Origin: Caballeronia sp. NK8 | GTDB lineage: Bacteria; Pseudomonadota; Gammaproteobacteria; Burkholderiales; Burkholderiaceae | NCBI RefSeq assembly: GCF_018408855.1 | Contig: NZ_AP024325.1 | Location: forward strand, 1 to 64,000 | DNA: 64,000 bases | Direction: 5' to 3' | In this document: positions 17,315-25,807 of the stretch, one piece after another | Numbering within the stretch: position 1 is the stretch's first letter | How the letters are laid out: each line of letters starts with the position of its first letter | Notes under the pieces: model-generated | Database searches by the model: none | The model's input: the letters and a program-made list of their open reading frames with translations, nothing else | What the model was told of the DNA's origin: nothing | Program-made: the position numbers and the translations under genes

Positions 17315-18370
17315 ATGCGAGAAAGCGCGACGCCGCTCGTCGGCATCATCGCCAATCCTGTTTCGGCGCGCGATATTCGCCGCGTCATCGCGAACGCGAA
17401 CAGCCTGCAGCTCGCGGATCGCGTGAACATCGTGTTGCGGCTGCTTTCGTCGCTGGCGTCGTGCGGCGTCGGGCGCGTGCTGATGATGCCGGACCGCGAA
17501 GGCCTGAAGGTCATGCTGCAACGCCATCTCGCGCGCAGGCAAGGTCCGGATGCCGGGCTCGCGAAAGTCGAGTTCCTCGATATGCCCGTGACTGCGCGCG
17601 TCGACGACACCTTTCGCGCCGCGCGGATGATGCGCGAAGCCGGCGTCGATGCGCTGATCGTGCTCGGTGGCGACGGCACGCATCGCGCGGTCGTGCGCGA
17701 ATGCGGACAGGTGCCGATCGCCGGTCTCTCGACGGGCACCAACAACGCGTATCCGGAAATGCGCGAGCCCACCATCTCGGGGCTCGCCGCCGGTCTCTAC
17801 GCGACGGGCCGCGTGCCGCCGGGCGAAGCGCTCGCGTCGAACAAGCGGCTCGACATCGAGATACGCGCGTCGAACGGCGACGTGCGCCGCGACATCGCGC
17901 TCGTCGATGCCGTGATCTCGCATGAGCATTTCATCGGCGCGCGGGCGCTGTGGAAGATCGACACGCTCGCCGCCGTCTACGTCGCGTACGCCGATCCGCA
18001 GGCGATCGGCATGTCGGCCATCGCGGGTCTGCTCGAACCGCTCGGGCGTCACGATCCGGGCGGCGTCGCGATCGAACTGGCCGCGCGCGGCCTCGGCGAA
18101 TTCGATCTGCACGCGCCGATCGCGCCGGGTCTCATCGAAGCCGTGCCGATCGCGAACTGGACGCGCCTCACCGACGGCGTGCCGCATCGCGTGAAGCAGC
18201 GCACCGGCATCGTCGCGCTCGACGGCGAACGCGAGCTCGCGTTCGGCCCCGGTGACGAAGTGACCGTCACGCTCAAAGAAAACGCCTTTCGCAGCATCGA
18301 TGTCGCCGCGTGCATGCGCTACGCGGCGGCGTCCGGGCTGATGCGCCGGCCCACGAGCAATACCCGTTAG
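17315..18370 (+). CDS. acoX: AcoX, ATP-NAD kinase-like protein of acetoin catabolism
   Basis: This 351-residue protein belongs to the AcoX/NAD-kinase-like family. The diacylglycerol/NAD kinase signature GGDGTHRAV (about 120) and the downstream STGTNNAYPE block (about 138) are intact, so nucleotide binding is expected. Its exact role in acetoin breakdown is unsettled in the literature, but it is regularly the first gene of aco operons. The start follows CGGAGACAC at good spacing. An in-frame ATG further upstream lies before the predicted transcription start and was rejected. It is separated from acoA by 24 nt. Confidence 0.9.
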   Translation: MRESATPLVGIIANPVSARDIRRVIANANSLQLADRVNIVLRLLSSLASCGVGRVLMMPDREGLKVMLQRHLARRQGPDAGLAKVEFLDMPVTARVDDTFRAARMMREAGVDALIVLGGDGTHRAVVRECGQVPIAGLSTGTNNAYPEMREPTISGLAAGLYATGRVPPGEALASNKRLDIEIRASNGDVRRDIALVDAVISHEHFIGARALWKIDTLAAVYVAYADPQAIGMSAIAGLLEPLGRHDPGGVAIELAARGLGEFDLHAPIAPGLIEAVPIANWTRLTDGVPHRVKQRTGIVALDGERELAFGPGDEVTVTLKENAFRSIDVAACMRYAAASGLMRRPTSNTR

Positions 18371-18394
18371 ACCCATCCACCGAAGGAGACAGAG

Positions 18395-19390
18395 ATGACA
18401 GCTACGCAAAATGCGGGCGGCTTGCCGCTCTCTAAGGACGAACTGCTGACCGTGTATCGCAAGATGCGCACGATCCGCGATTTCGAAGAGCGCCTGCACG
18501 TCGATTTCGGACGCGGCGACATTCCCGGCTTCGTGCACCTGTACGCGGGCGAGGAAGCGGCGGGCGTCGGCATCATGAGCCATCTGAGCGACGGCGATCG
18601 TATCGCGAGCACGCACCGTGGACACGGGCACTGCATCGCGAAAGGCGTCGATCCGGTCGAAATGATGAAGGAGATCTACGGCAAGAAAGGCGGCTCGTGC
18701 AACGGCAAGGGCGGCTCGATGCATATCGCCGACCTGTCCAAAGGGATGATGGGCGCGAACGGCATTCTCGGCGCGGGCGCGCCGCTGATCTGCGGCGCGG
18801 CGCTGGCGGCGAAGTTTCGCGGCAAGGGCGAAGTGGGCATCACCTTCGCGGGCGATGGCGCGTCCAATCAGGGCACCTTTCTCGAAAGCCTGAATCTCGC
18901 GGCCGTGTGGAATCTGCCGGTGATCTTCGTGATCGAGAACAACGGCTATGCGGAATCGACGGCGCGCGATTACGGCACGGCGGTGGATAGCTATGTCGAT
19001 CGTGCGGCGGGCTTCGGCATTCCGGGCGTGACGGTCGACGGCACCGATTTCTTCGCCGTGTACGAAGCGGCGGGCGAAGTGATCCGGCGCGCGCGCGAAG
19101 GCGGCGGCCCGGCGTTGCTCGAATGCAAGATGATCCGCTTCTACGGCCACTTCGAAGGCGATGCGCAGACGTATCGCGCGCCGGGCGAACTCGACGATAT
19201 CCGCTCGAACAAGGACTGCCTGAAGAAATTCGCGGCCGCCGTGACGCAAGCCGACGTGATCGCGCCGGGAGAACTCGATGCGATCGACAAGGAAGTCGCC
19301 GCGCTGATCGATCGCGCGGTGCAGGAAGCGAAGGACGCGCCGTTGCCGAGCGCCGCCGATCTGCTCACCGATGTCTACGTCAAATACTAA
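18395..19390 (+). CDS. acoA: Acetoin dehydrogenase E1 alpha subunit
   Basis: A 331-residue thiamine-diphosphate-dependent E1 alpha subunit. The TPP motif runs from GDGASNQGTF (about 157) to the conserved Asn pair (VIENNGYAES, about 184). The phosphorylation-loop-like segment and the RTIRDFEERL N-terminal helix match E1 alpha subunits of acetoin and pyruvate-type complexes. With AcoB it cleaves acetoin and passes the acetyl unit to the E2 lipoyl group. It is the second gene of the operon and carries its own GGAGACAG ribosome binding site. Confidence 0.95.
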   Translation: MTATQNAGGLPLSKDELLTVYRKMRTIRDFEERLHVDFGRGDIPGFVHLYAGEEAAGVGIMSHLSDGDRIASTHRGHGHCIAKGVDPVEMMKEIYGKKGGSCNGKGGSMHIADLSKGMMGANGILGAGAPLICGAALAAKFRGKGEVGITFAGDGASNQGTFLESLNLAAVWNLPVIFVIENNGYAESTARDYGTAVDSYVDRAAGFGIPGVTVDGTDFFAVYEAAGEVIRRAREGGGPALLECKMIRFYGHFEGDAQTYRAPGELDDIRSNKDCLKKFAAAVTQADVIAPGELDAIDKEVAALIDRAVQEAKDAPLPSAADLLTDVYVKY

Positions 19391-19408
19391 ATCCTGGAGA
19401 CGACAATC

Positions 19409-20425
19409 ATGGCCCGCAAACTGAGCATGAAGATGGCGATCAACGAAGCCATCGATCAGGAAATGACCCGCGATCCGAGCGTGATCGTGCTGGGTGAGGA
19501 TATCGTCGGCGGCGCAGGCGCGGACGGCGAAAAGGACGCGTGGGGCGGCGTGCTCGGCGTGACCAAGGGACTCTACGCGAAGCACGGCGACCGGCTGCTC
19601 GACACGCCGCTGTCGGAGTCGGCGTATATCGGCGCGGCGATCGGCGCTGCGGCGTGCGGCATGCGTCCGATCGCGGAGCTGATGTTCATCGACTTCATGG
19701 GCGTGTGCTTCGACCAGATCTTCAATCAGGCGGCCAAGTTCCGCTACATGTTCGGCGGCAAGGCGGAGACGCCCGTCGTGATTCGCGCGATGGTCGGCGC
19801 GGGTTTCCGCGCGGCGGCTCAGCACAGCCAGATGCTCACGCCGCTCTTCACGCACATTCCCGGTCTGAAGGTCGTGTGTCCGTCGACGCCGTACGACACC
19901 AAAGGTCTGCTGATCCAGGCGATCCGCGACAACGATCCGGTCATCTTCTGCGAGCACAAGAACCTCTACGGCTTCGAAGGCGAAGTGCCCGAGAACTCGT
20001 ACGCGATTCCGTTCGGCGAGGCGAACATCGTGCGCGACGGCAAGGATGTGTCGATCGTCACGTACGGACTGATGGTGCATCGCGCGCTCGAAGCGGCATC
20101 GACGCTCGCGAAGGAGGGCATCGAAGCGGAAGTCGTCGATCTGCGCACGCTGTCGCCGCTCGATATCGACACCGTGATCGAAACGGTCGAGAAGACGGGG
20201 CGGCTCGTGGTCGTCGATGAAGCGCATCCGCGCTGCAACATCGCCACCGATATTTCCGCGCAGGTCGCGCAGCAGGCGTTCGGCGCGCTGAAGGCCGGCA
20301 TCGAGATGGTGACCGCGCCGCATACGCCGGTGCCGTTCTCGCCGACGCTCGAAGATCTTTACATTCCGAGCGCCGCGCAGATTGCCGACGCCGCACGAAA
20401 AACCATGAAGGGAGGAAAGCACTGA
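19409..20425 (+). CDS. acoB: Acetoin dehydrogenase E1 beta subunit
   Basis: A 338-residue transketolase-like E1 beta subunit, with the pyrimidine-binding domain at the N-terminus (VIVLGEDIVGGAGADGEKDAW) and a transketolase C-terminal domain (EAEVVDLRTLSPLDIDT). It pairs with AcoA to form the alpha2beta2 E1 component. It lies 18 nt after acoA, and its TGA shares a base with the acoC ATG (TGATG), so translation is coupled. Confidence 0.95.
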   Translation: MARKLSMKMAINEAIDQEMTRDPSVIVLGEDIVGGAGADGEKDAWGGVLGVTKGLYAKHGDRLLDTPLSESAYIGAAIGAAACGMRPIAELMFIDFMGVCFDQIFNQAAKFRYMFGGKAETPVVIRAMVGAGFRAAAQHSQMLTPLFTHIPGLKVVCPSTPYDTKGLLIQAIRDNDPVIFCEHKNLYGFEGEVPENSYAIPFGEANIVRDGKDVSIVTYGLMVHRALEAASTLAKEGIEAEVVDLRTLSPLDIDTVIETVEKTGRLVVVDEAHPRCNIATDISAQVAQQAFGALKAGIEMVTAPHTPVPFSPTLEDLYIPSAAQIADAARKTMKGGKH

Positions 20426-21549
20426 TGTCCGCAATCACACCGATCGTGATGCCCAAATGGGGCTTGTCGATGAAGGAAGGCACGGTCAACGAATGGCTCG
20501 TGGAGGAGGGCACGGAGATTACCGTCGGCATGCCGATTCTCGACGTCGAAACCGACAAGATCGCCAATGCAGTCGAAGCGCCCGATGCCGGTTTGCTACG
20601 CCGCAAGGTGGCGGAGGCGGGCGATACGCTACCGGTGAAGGCGCTGCTCGGCGTGCTCGCGCCGTCTGACGTCAGCGACGCCGATATCGATGCGTATGTG
20701 TCGTCGTACGTGACGCCCGCCGGGGACGAGGAAGAAGGTGAGGAGGCCGCGGCGTATCACTTCGTCGATATCGACGGCATCCGCGTGCGCTACGCCTTGC
20801 GCGGCGGCGATGACGCGAACCGTCCGGCCGTGCTGTTCATCCACGGCTTCGGCGGCGATCTCGACAACTGGCTTTTCAATCTCGATGCGCTCGCGGAGAA
20901 GAATCGCGTGTTCGCGCTGGATTTGCCGGGCCACGGGCAATCGACGCCGAAAGTGCCGGGCACGACGCTGGCGGATCTCGCGGGCTTCGTCGGCAAGTTC
21001 ATGGACGCGCTGGAGCTGAAGAAGGCGCATCTCGTCGGGCATTCGATGGGCGGCGGCATCGCCGCGCAGATGGCCGTCGATCAGCCGGAGCGCGTGGCGT
21101 CGGTGTCGCTGATTTCGCCCGCCGGTTTCGGCGATGAGGTGAACAACGCGTACACCGAAGGCTTCGTGACGGCGGAGTCGCGCCGCGAGCTGAAGCCGGT
21201 CGTGGAACTGCTGTTCGCCAATCCGGAACTCGTGAGCCGCCAGATGCTCGACGATCTGCTGAAATACAAGCGGCTCGATGGCGTAAGCGCCGCGCTCAGC
21301 GCGCTCAATGGCGGATTGTTCGCGGGCGGCAAGCAGAGCGCGCAGCCGGGCGGCAAGCTGGCCGCGACGGGCAAGCCGGTGCTCGTGATCTGGGGTGAAA
21401 AGGACCAGATCATTCCCGCCGCGCACGCGAAGCATGCGCCGGAAGGCGCGACCGTGCGCGTGTTCGACGACGCCGGCCACATGAGCCAGATGGAGAAGGC
21501 GAACGAAGTGAATGCGTTGCTGAAGGAGCACGTGCAAAAGGGCGGCTGA
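20425..21549 (+). CDS. acoC: Acetoin dehydrogenase E2, lipoyl domain fused to alpha/beta hydrolase
   Basis: A 374-residue AcoC-type acetyltransferase. Residues 1-80 form a lipoyl domain whose modified lysine is in ETDKIANAV (K45). An acidic linker (EEEGEEAAA) follows, then an alpha/beta hydrolase fold with nucleophile GHSMGG (Ser207) and a His near the end (AGHMSQM). This replaces the catalytic domain of ordinary E2 enzymes, as known for AcoC. No E3 (acoL) gene follows, so dihydrolipoamide dehydrogenase must be supplied from elsewhere. Confidence 0.95.
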   Translation: MSAITPIVMPKWGLSMKEGTVNEWLVEEGTEITVGMPILDVETDKIANAVEAPDAGLLRRKVAEAGDTLPVKALLGVLAPSDVSDADIDAYVSSYVTPAGDEEEGEEAAAYHFVDIDGIRVRYALRGGDDANRPAVLFIHGFGGDLDNWLFNLDALAEKNRVFALDLPGHGQSTPKVPGTTLADLAGFVGKFMDALELKKAHLVGHSMGGGIAAQMAVDQPERVASVSLISPAGFGDEVNNAYTEGFVTAESRRELKPVVELLFANPELVSRQMLDDLLKYKRLDGVSAALSALNGGLFAGGKQSAQPGGKLAATGKPVLVIWGEKDQIIPAAHAKHAPEGATVRVFDDAGHMSQMEKANEVNALLKEHVQKGG

Positions 21550-21563
21550 GCGCGTCCAGCCCC

Positions 21564-21604
21564 GAGCGCGCCCCGCCGGAGAAGGCCGCCGACGGGGCGC
21601 GCTC
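21564..21604 (+). terminator. GC-rich hairpin after acoC
   Basis: Perfect 12-bp arms GAGCGCGCCCCG and CGGGGCGCGCTC, beginning 15 nt after the acoC stop. There is no T-run, so it may only attenuate transcription or stabilise the mRNA end, leaving some read-through into the ligase gene. Confidence 0.55.
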
Positions 21605-21627
21605 GTTCGTCGCCGTTATTGGCTACC

Positions 21628-22419
21628 ATGCTGGGGTGGCGTCCGCTCGCGACGCGCCCGGACATCGATTCCATGCCCTTCCAACTGCTCGATCCCGCCT
21701 CGCGTTCCGGCGATCCCCTCGATGCCGAGGAAGCGCTGCTCGCGCGCGCGGCCGCCGGCGACGCCGTCGCGCACGTCTGGGAAGCGCCTGCGTCGCTGGT
21801 CGTGCCGCGCAGCTATCAGCGCTACGCGCCGCTTGCCGACGCTCGCGACGCCTTCGCACGGCGCGGTTGTCCCGTCTGGCTGCGTCTGTCGGGCGGCGGC
21901 CTCGTTCCGCAAGGCCCGGGCATTCTCAACCTGAGCCTCGCCTATCCGGTGCGCGCGCCGATGGGCACGCTCTCCGAAACCGTCTATGTGCATCTGTGCA
22001 GGATTCTCGCGGATGCGCTCAACTCGCTCGGCGTGCTGACGCACTGGCAGGCGGTCGAAGGCTCCTTCTGCGATGGCCGCTTCAACCTCGCGTGGGGCCC
22101 CGGCGACGATGCACGCAAGATCGCCGGCACGGCGCAGTACTGGCGTCGCGTGCCTGACGGCGACAAGGACCAGCCGCCACTGTATGCGGTGCTCGCGCAC
22201 GCCGTCCTGCTCGTCGATGCCGATCCGATCGAAATCAACGAGCGCGCCAACGCGTTCGAGGCGATGATCGGCAGCGGACGCCGCTACGAGGAAATGCGCG
22301 TCGTGACCGTTGCGCAGGCGCTCGCCTACGAATGTTTCTCGATACCCGCCGATCTGCGCGAGCGCGTGCGCGCGGCGTTGATCGAACGTGTGAAGGACGC
22401 GCCGCTGCCAGAGCAATAA
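21628..22419 (+). CDS. Lipoate-protein ligase family protein
   Basis: About 263 residues of the BPL/LPL (LplA-like) catalytic fold. Visible features are a VPRSYQRYA segment, the RLSGGGLVPQGPGILNLSLAYP block that matches the RR(x)GGGxVxH..GxLN ligase motif, and a GRFNLAW/KIAGTAQ pair corresponding to the lysine-containing KxxGxAQ motif. Its location right after acoC, which carries a lipoyl lysine, suggests that it lipoylates the acetoin dehydrogenase E2. The ATG at 21628 was preferred over a TTG three codons earlier; neither has a strong ribosome binding site, and MPFQLL at 21673 is another option. Confidence 0.8.
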   Translation: MLGWRPLATRPDIDSMPFQLLDPASRSGDPLDAEEALLARAAAGDAVAHVWEAPASLVVPRSYQRYAPLADARDAFARRGCPVWLRLSGGGLVPQGPGILNLSLAYPVRAPMGTLSETVYVHLCRILADALNSLGVLTHWQAVEGSFCDGRFNLAWGPGDDARKIAGTAQYWRRVPDGDKDQPPLYAVLAHAVLLVDADPIEINERANAFEAMIGSGRRYEEMRVVTVAQALAYECFSIPADLRERVRAALIERVKDAPLPEQ

Positions 22420-22437
22420 AAACGCATCGAGGTGGCC

Positions 22438-23268
22438 ATGCCGCTCAGAAGTGCTTCGAACGGGTTCTTCTTCGCGCTGTGGGTGGCCGTGTGCGCCGCC
22501 GCGCCCGAATTCCTCTGGCAAGGGCTGTTTTCCCTGTTCGGTCACTTTTCGCTGACCGATGCCGCCGCGGCGCTGTTGATCGGCGCGATTCTCGCGTTTT
22601 TCGTCGAACCGGTTCTGGAGCGCCTGCGGGGAATCGGCGACGCGCCCGCACACGCGGAAAAATCACCGGCGTTCGCCGCGTGCGAGGCGTTGAGCTTCGC
22701 GGTCGTCGCCGTCTGCGTGCATGAGGCCATCACCGTGTACGTCGCGGCAAGTCACTCCAACGAGCAGGCGGCCGAGAATCTCGCCAGGGCCGTCTCGCTG
22801 GCGCTGCAATGGGCGATCACGCCTTTTTTCATCACGATCGCGTGGATGGCCGCGCGCGGGCCGTCGTGGGTCGCGTGGCCGGTGGCGGCGTTCGCGGTGA
22901 TCGTCAGCTTTGTCGCCGGCGTGATATTCGGATGGAGCGTGCACGTGCTCGTGACGAGCGTGATTCCGGTGATCTGCGTGCTGATCGCGGGATGCATCAT
23001 CGTGCGGCAACAATGGGACGCGCGCACGTTCAGGCGCTGTGCACGCGCCACGGGTGTCATCGCGCTCGCCTGGCTCGTGCTGATGGGCGCGCTGCAAGTC
23101 GTGCTATGGCTCGCGCACGTGCAGGCGTTTCGCATCTACGAACGATCGGAGTTCTGGAGCGATCTGCGTTTCTATATCGGCTGGGTGACGGGCTTGCTCG
23201 TCGCGCCCGCGTTCGTGACCGACGCGCCGCTCTACGCCGGAGGCGACGAACGGCGCATGCGGCGATGA
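22438..23268 (+). CDS. Integral membrane protein of unknown function
   Basis: About 276 residues with seven or eight predicted membrane helices, beginning FFFALWVAVCAAAPEFLWQG and including long Ala/Val/Ile-rich helices. Between helices two and three there is a short charged loop (RLRGIGDAPAHAEKS). No transporter signature was recognised. It lies 18 nt after the ligase gene, so it may be in the same transcript. ATG at 22438 has GAGG upstream; a GTG two codons earlier is possible. Confidence 0.7.
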   Translation: MPLRSASNGFFFALWVAVCAAAPEFLWQGLFSLFGHFSLTDAAAALLIGAILAFFVEPVLERLRGIGDAPAHAEKSPAFAACEALSFAVVAVCVHEAITVYVAASHSNEQAAENLARAVSLALQWAITPFFITIAWMAARGPSWVAWPVAAFAVIVSFVAGVIFGWSVHVLVTSVIPVICVLIAGCIIVRQQWDARTFRRCARATGVIALAWLVLMGALQVVLWLAHVQAFRIYERSEFWSDLRFYIGWVTGLLVAPAFVTDAPLYAGGDERRMRR

Positions 23269-23275
23269 CGAACCG

Positions 23276-23806
23276 TCAATACGCTCCGGGCGGCGGTGGC
23301 TGCCAGCCGGCCGGGGGCGGAGGCGGCGGAGGCGTGGTGTATGACGAGCCATAGGGCTGGCTCGTGCGTACCGCGCCACGCACCGGCACCTTGTCGCCGG
23401 CGGCGTACATGCATTGCAGATACGCGTAGTCGTAACGTTGCTGCACGTTGTAGCCCGACGCCTGCGATGCGCCGACGCCAAACGCGCTGCCGGTCAGCAG
23501 ACCCGCGCCCGCGCCGATGGCCGCACCCGAGCCGCCGCCGAACGCCGCGCCTGCCGCAGCGCCGAGCGCGGTGCCGACGACCGCACTGCCGACTGCGCTG
23601 TTGGTCGCGGCCTGATTCGCGTCCACGCCGCCGACCTGATTGAGGGCGAACTGCCGGCACGAGGCATCGTCGGCGCGGAACTGGTCGAACGTCTTGGTGC
23701 TGCCGGGCAGCGCCATCACGCTGGGACCGGTGGGCATCACCGTGCAGGCCGACAGGCCGAGCGCGCCGATTCCCGCAAAAAGCAGGGCAAGCCTTGAGTA
23801 GTTCAT
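23276..23806 (-). CDS. Glycine-zipper outer-membrane lipoprotein
   Basis: A 176-residue protein with a lipoprotein signal (lipobox GLSAC, about residue 21). The centre is a long Gly/Ala-rich zipper (VGTALGAAAGAAFGGGSG) predicted to form a membrane hairpin, and the C-terminus is a polyproline tail (TTPPPPPPPAGWQPPPPGAY). Such zipper lipoproteins are usually attached to the outer membrane and affect envelope integrity. It is followed downstream on the same strand by nothing and upstream by another surface-protein gene. Confidence 0.75.
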   Translation of the reverse strand: MNYSRLALLFAGIGALGLSACTVMPTGPSVMALPGSTKTFDQFRADDASCRQFALNQVGGVDANQAATNSAVGSAVVGTALGAAAGAAFGGGSGAAIGAGAGLLTGSAFGVGASQASGYNVQQRYDYAYLQCMYAAGDKVPVRGAVRTSQPYGSSYTTPPPPPPPAGWQPPPPGAY

Positions 23807-23855
23807 GGATTCTTGCAAATTCGTTTCGTCGTCGGTTTTCGAAGCGCCAGAAGCG

Positions 23856-24206
23856 TCAGTTCGATGGCGGCGGCGTCGCCGGAACCGGGCGCCATGCGCC
23901 GGAGCATTGCTTCACGTACGGGTAGTAGGCTCGCGCGGAGTCGCAGTAGTACCACATGCCGGGCTGCTGGGCGGGCGCGCCCGGATCGGCGACGGGCTGA
24001 CCCTGCTCGACGTATTGCACCGGCGCGGACGGCGCGACGACCACGGGCGGCGGCGGATAGTAGTAATACGGCGCCGGCGCGACGGGATATGGGTAATACA
24101 CGGGTCCGCCGACCCACACGCCGACGCGCGCCCAGGCGTATGCATCGGCGGTCACGCCCGCGCTCGCGATCAGCGACAGCGCTATTAAAGCCTTCAGGCG
24201 ATTCAC
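23856..24206 (-). CDS. Exported Tyr/Pro-rich small protein
   Basis: A 116-residue protein starting at GTG behind an excellent ribosome binding site (CTGGAGAAGGTC). The signal peptide (VNRLKALIALSLIASAG, cleavage near AYA-WA) is followed by a Tyr/Pro-rich low-complexity region (GGPVYYPYPVAPAPYYYYPP) and a C-terminal motif with two Cys (MWYYCDSARAYYPYVKQCSG). The WYYC..YYPYVKQC..W pattern recurs in many proteobacterial exported proteins of unknown function. Its 50-nt gap to the zipper lipoprotein gene suggests an envelope operon. Confidence 0.75.
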   Translation of the reverse strand: MNRLKALIALSLIASAGVTADAYAWARVGVWVGGPVYYPYPVAPAPYYYYPPPPVVVAPSAPVQYVEQGQPVADPGAPAQQPGMWYYCDSARAYYPYVKQCSGAWRPVPATPPPSN

Positions 24207-24336
24207 GACCTTCTCCAGAAAAATGTTCGCTGTGTCGATGCCTTCAACGGAAAACCGGCCTGCGCTGTTGACCGGACATGGCACATCTTTCAACGCTATG
24301 CCAGTTGGAGAGGAAATACAATTACAGGACCCGGCC

Positions 24337-24370
24337 CGTATTTTTCGGCGCGTTACCCGGTAAAAATACG
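24337..24370. terminator. Possible terminator of the deoR-type gene
   Basis: Arms CGTATTTTT and AAAAATACG are perfect complements around a 16-nt GC-rich loop, 9 nt beyond the regulator's stop codon. The A/T-rich arms make it a weak candidate on either strand. Confidence 0.4.
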
Positions 24371-24378
24371 TCGCAATA

Positions 24379-25134
24379 TCACGCGCGCAGCACGGTAATT
24401 CCGGCTTGCTCGATCGGCTCGGTGAGCTTCGCGTCAGCCGCATCCTCGACGATGATCGTCTGCGCCAGTTCGATCGCCCCGATCCTGTAAGCCGACGCCG
24501 CATGGAGCTTCGCCGCCGACGCGAGCACGACGGTTTCCGCCGCGCGCGCCGCGAGCGCGCGCTTGATATGTGCTTCCTCGAAATCGCCGGTGGTGAGGCC
24601 GGCGGCCGGATGCACGCCAGTGACGCCCATGAAATAGAGGTCGGCGTGAATGTGCGACATGGCTTCGACGGCAGCCGCGCCGACCGAGACGATCGAATGC
24701 TTGTAGAGCCTGCCGCCGATCAGCACGACTTCGACCGATGCGTGCTCCGCCAGCGCGACCGCGACGCTCGGACTATGCGTGACGATCGTCGCGCACAGTT
24801 GCTCGGGCAGTTGCCGCACGAGGAGCGCGGACGTGGTGCCACCATCGACGATGACGACCTGCCCCGGCGCGATCATCTCCGCCGCTTTTTTTGCGATACG
24901 CCGCTTCGCATCCGATTCCATTTTCTGACGCCGCGCGAACGGCGCAACGGCCGGCGACGCCGGCAGCGCGCCGCCGTGCACGCGTTGCAACAGGCCTTCG
25001 GCCGCAAGCTCGCGCAAATCCCGCCGGACGGTGTCTTCCGAGACGCCGAAGCGCGCGCTCAGATCGCTGGCGAGCACCTGGCCGTCGCGTTTGAGGGTAT
25101 CGAGGATCGCTTTCTTGCGTTGGCTGGTCAACAT
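24379..25134 (-). CDS. DeoR-family transcriptional regulator
   Basis: A 251-residue DeoR/GlpR-type repressor with the N-terminal winged helix (LASDLSARFGVSEDTVRRDL, about 20-40) and the C-terminal sugar-phosphate sensor domain (IVDGGTTSALLVRQL, about 90-105, and IGGRLYKHSIVSVG). Members normally bind phosphorylated sugars or polyols. It is transcribed divergently from a NUDIX hydrolase gene across an 80-bp gap that carries repeated TTGCACGAA motifs, so self-regulation and control of the neighbour are likely. The start is the ATG of MLTSQRKKAIL, where the family normally begins. Confidence 0.88.
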   Translation of the reverse strand: MLTSQRKKAILDTLKRDGQVLASDLSARFGVSEDTVRRDLRELAAEGLLQRVHGGALPASPAVAPFARRQKMESDAKRRIAKKAAEMIAPGQVVIVDGGTTSALLVRQLPEQLCATIVTHSPSVAVALAEHASVEVVLIGGRLYKHSIVSVGAAAVEAMSHIHADLYFMGVTGVHPAAGLTTGDFEEAHIKRALAARAAETVVLASAAKLHAASAYRIGAIELAQTIIVEDAADAKLTEPIEQAGITVLRA

Positions 25135-25138
25135 GGAT

Positions 25139-25175
25139 TTGCACGAATTCACTTGATATTGCACGAAACTGCACG
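25139..25175. promoter_or_regulatory. Direct repeats, predicted DeoR operator
   Basis: TTGCACGAA occurs at 25139-25147 and 25159-25167, exactly 20 bp apart (two helical turns), followed by a third partial CTGCACG at 25169-25175. They sit between the divergent regulator and NUDIX starts. Confidence 0.65.
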
Positions 25176-25213
25176 CTACCATGGGCTCGATTAAATGTCG
25201 AACAGGTGAAGCG

Positions 25214-25807
25214 ATGGAAACGAAAGAGCGCGTCCGCATCCTCAAAACCGACGTTCTATCGGACGACTGGTACGTACTCAGAAAGGTCACGTTCGATTTC
25301 CTGCGCCGCGACGGCACCTGGCAGCGTCAAAGCCGCGAAACGTACGACCGCGGCAACGGCGCGACCATCCTGCTGCACGACCGGAAGACTGGCAACGTGC
25401 TGCTGACGCGCCAGTTCCGCATGCCCGCGTTCGTCAACGGCCATCACGGCATGCTGATCGAGACGCCGGGCGGTTTGCTCGACGATGCGTCGCCGGAAGA
25501 GCGCATCCGCGCCGAAGTGGAAGAGGAAACGGGGTATCGCGTGCATCACGTCGAGAAGATTTTCGAGGCGTTCATGAGCCCTGGATCGGTGACGGAGAAG
25601 CTCTATTTCTATCTCGGCGATTACGACAGCTCGATGCGCGTGTCGGACGGCGGCGGCGTCGAGGAAGAGGGCGAGGAAATCGAGACGATCGAAGTGCCGC
25701 TGCAGACGGCGCTGCAGATGATCGAACGCGGCGACATCATGGACGGCAAGACGATCATGCTTTTGCAGTACGCGGCGCTGAAGGCGCGTTCGGACGCGTC
25801 GATCTAG
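25214..25807 (+). CDS. NUDIX hydrolase, NudK/ADP-sugar type
   Basis: A 197-residue NUDIX enzyme resembling GDP-mannose/ADP-ribose pyrophosphatases. The box GGLLDDASPEERIRAEVEEE plus TGY holds the metal-binding Glu cluster (EVEEE), but the first box Glu is a Ser and the RE pair reads AE. The N-terminal WYVLRKVTFDF strand and the acidic loop (EEEGEEIETIEVP) match NudK relatives. It probably hydrolyses a nucleoside diphosphate sugar or related compound. Divergence from a DeoR regulator suggests sugar-linked control. ATG with AGGTGAAG upstream was chosen. It overlaps the convergent LysR gene by 4 nt. Confidence 0.85.
   Translation: METKERVRILKTDVLSDDWYVLRKVTFDFLRRDGTWQRQSRETYDRGNGATILLHDRKTGNVLLTRQFRMPAFVNGHHGMLIETPGGLLDDASPEERIRAEVEEETGYRVHHVEKIFEAFMSPGSVTEKLYFYLGDYDSSMRVSDGGGVEEEGEEIETIEVPLQTALQMIERGDIMDGKTIMLLQYAALKARSDASI

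Noticed and set aside
17090..20434. A 1114-codon open frame on the minus strand across the aco genes
   Set aside because: It is the antisense shadow of acoX, acoA and acoB, is Arg/His-rich, has no ribosome binding site and no recognisable domain, and such shadows are expected at this GC.
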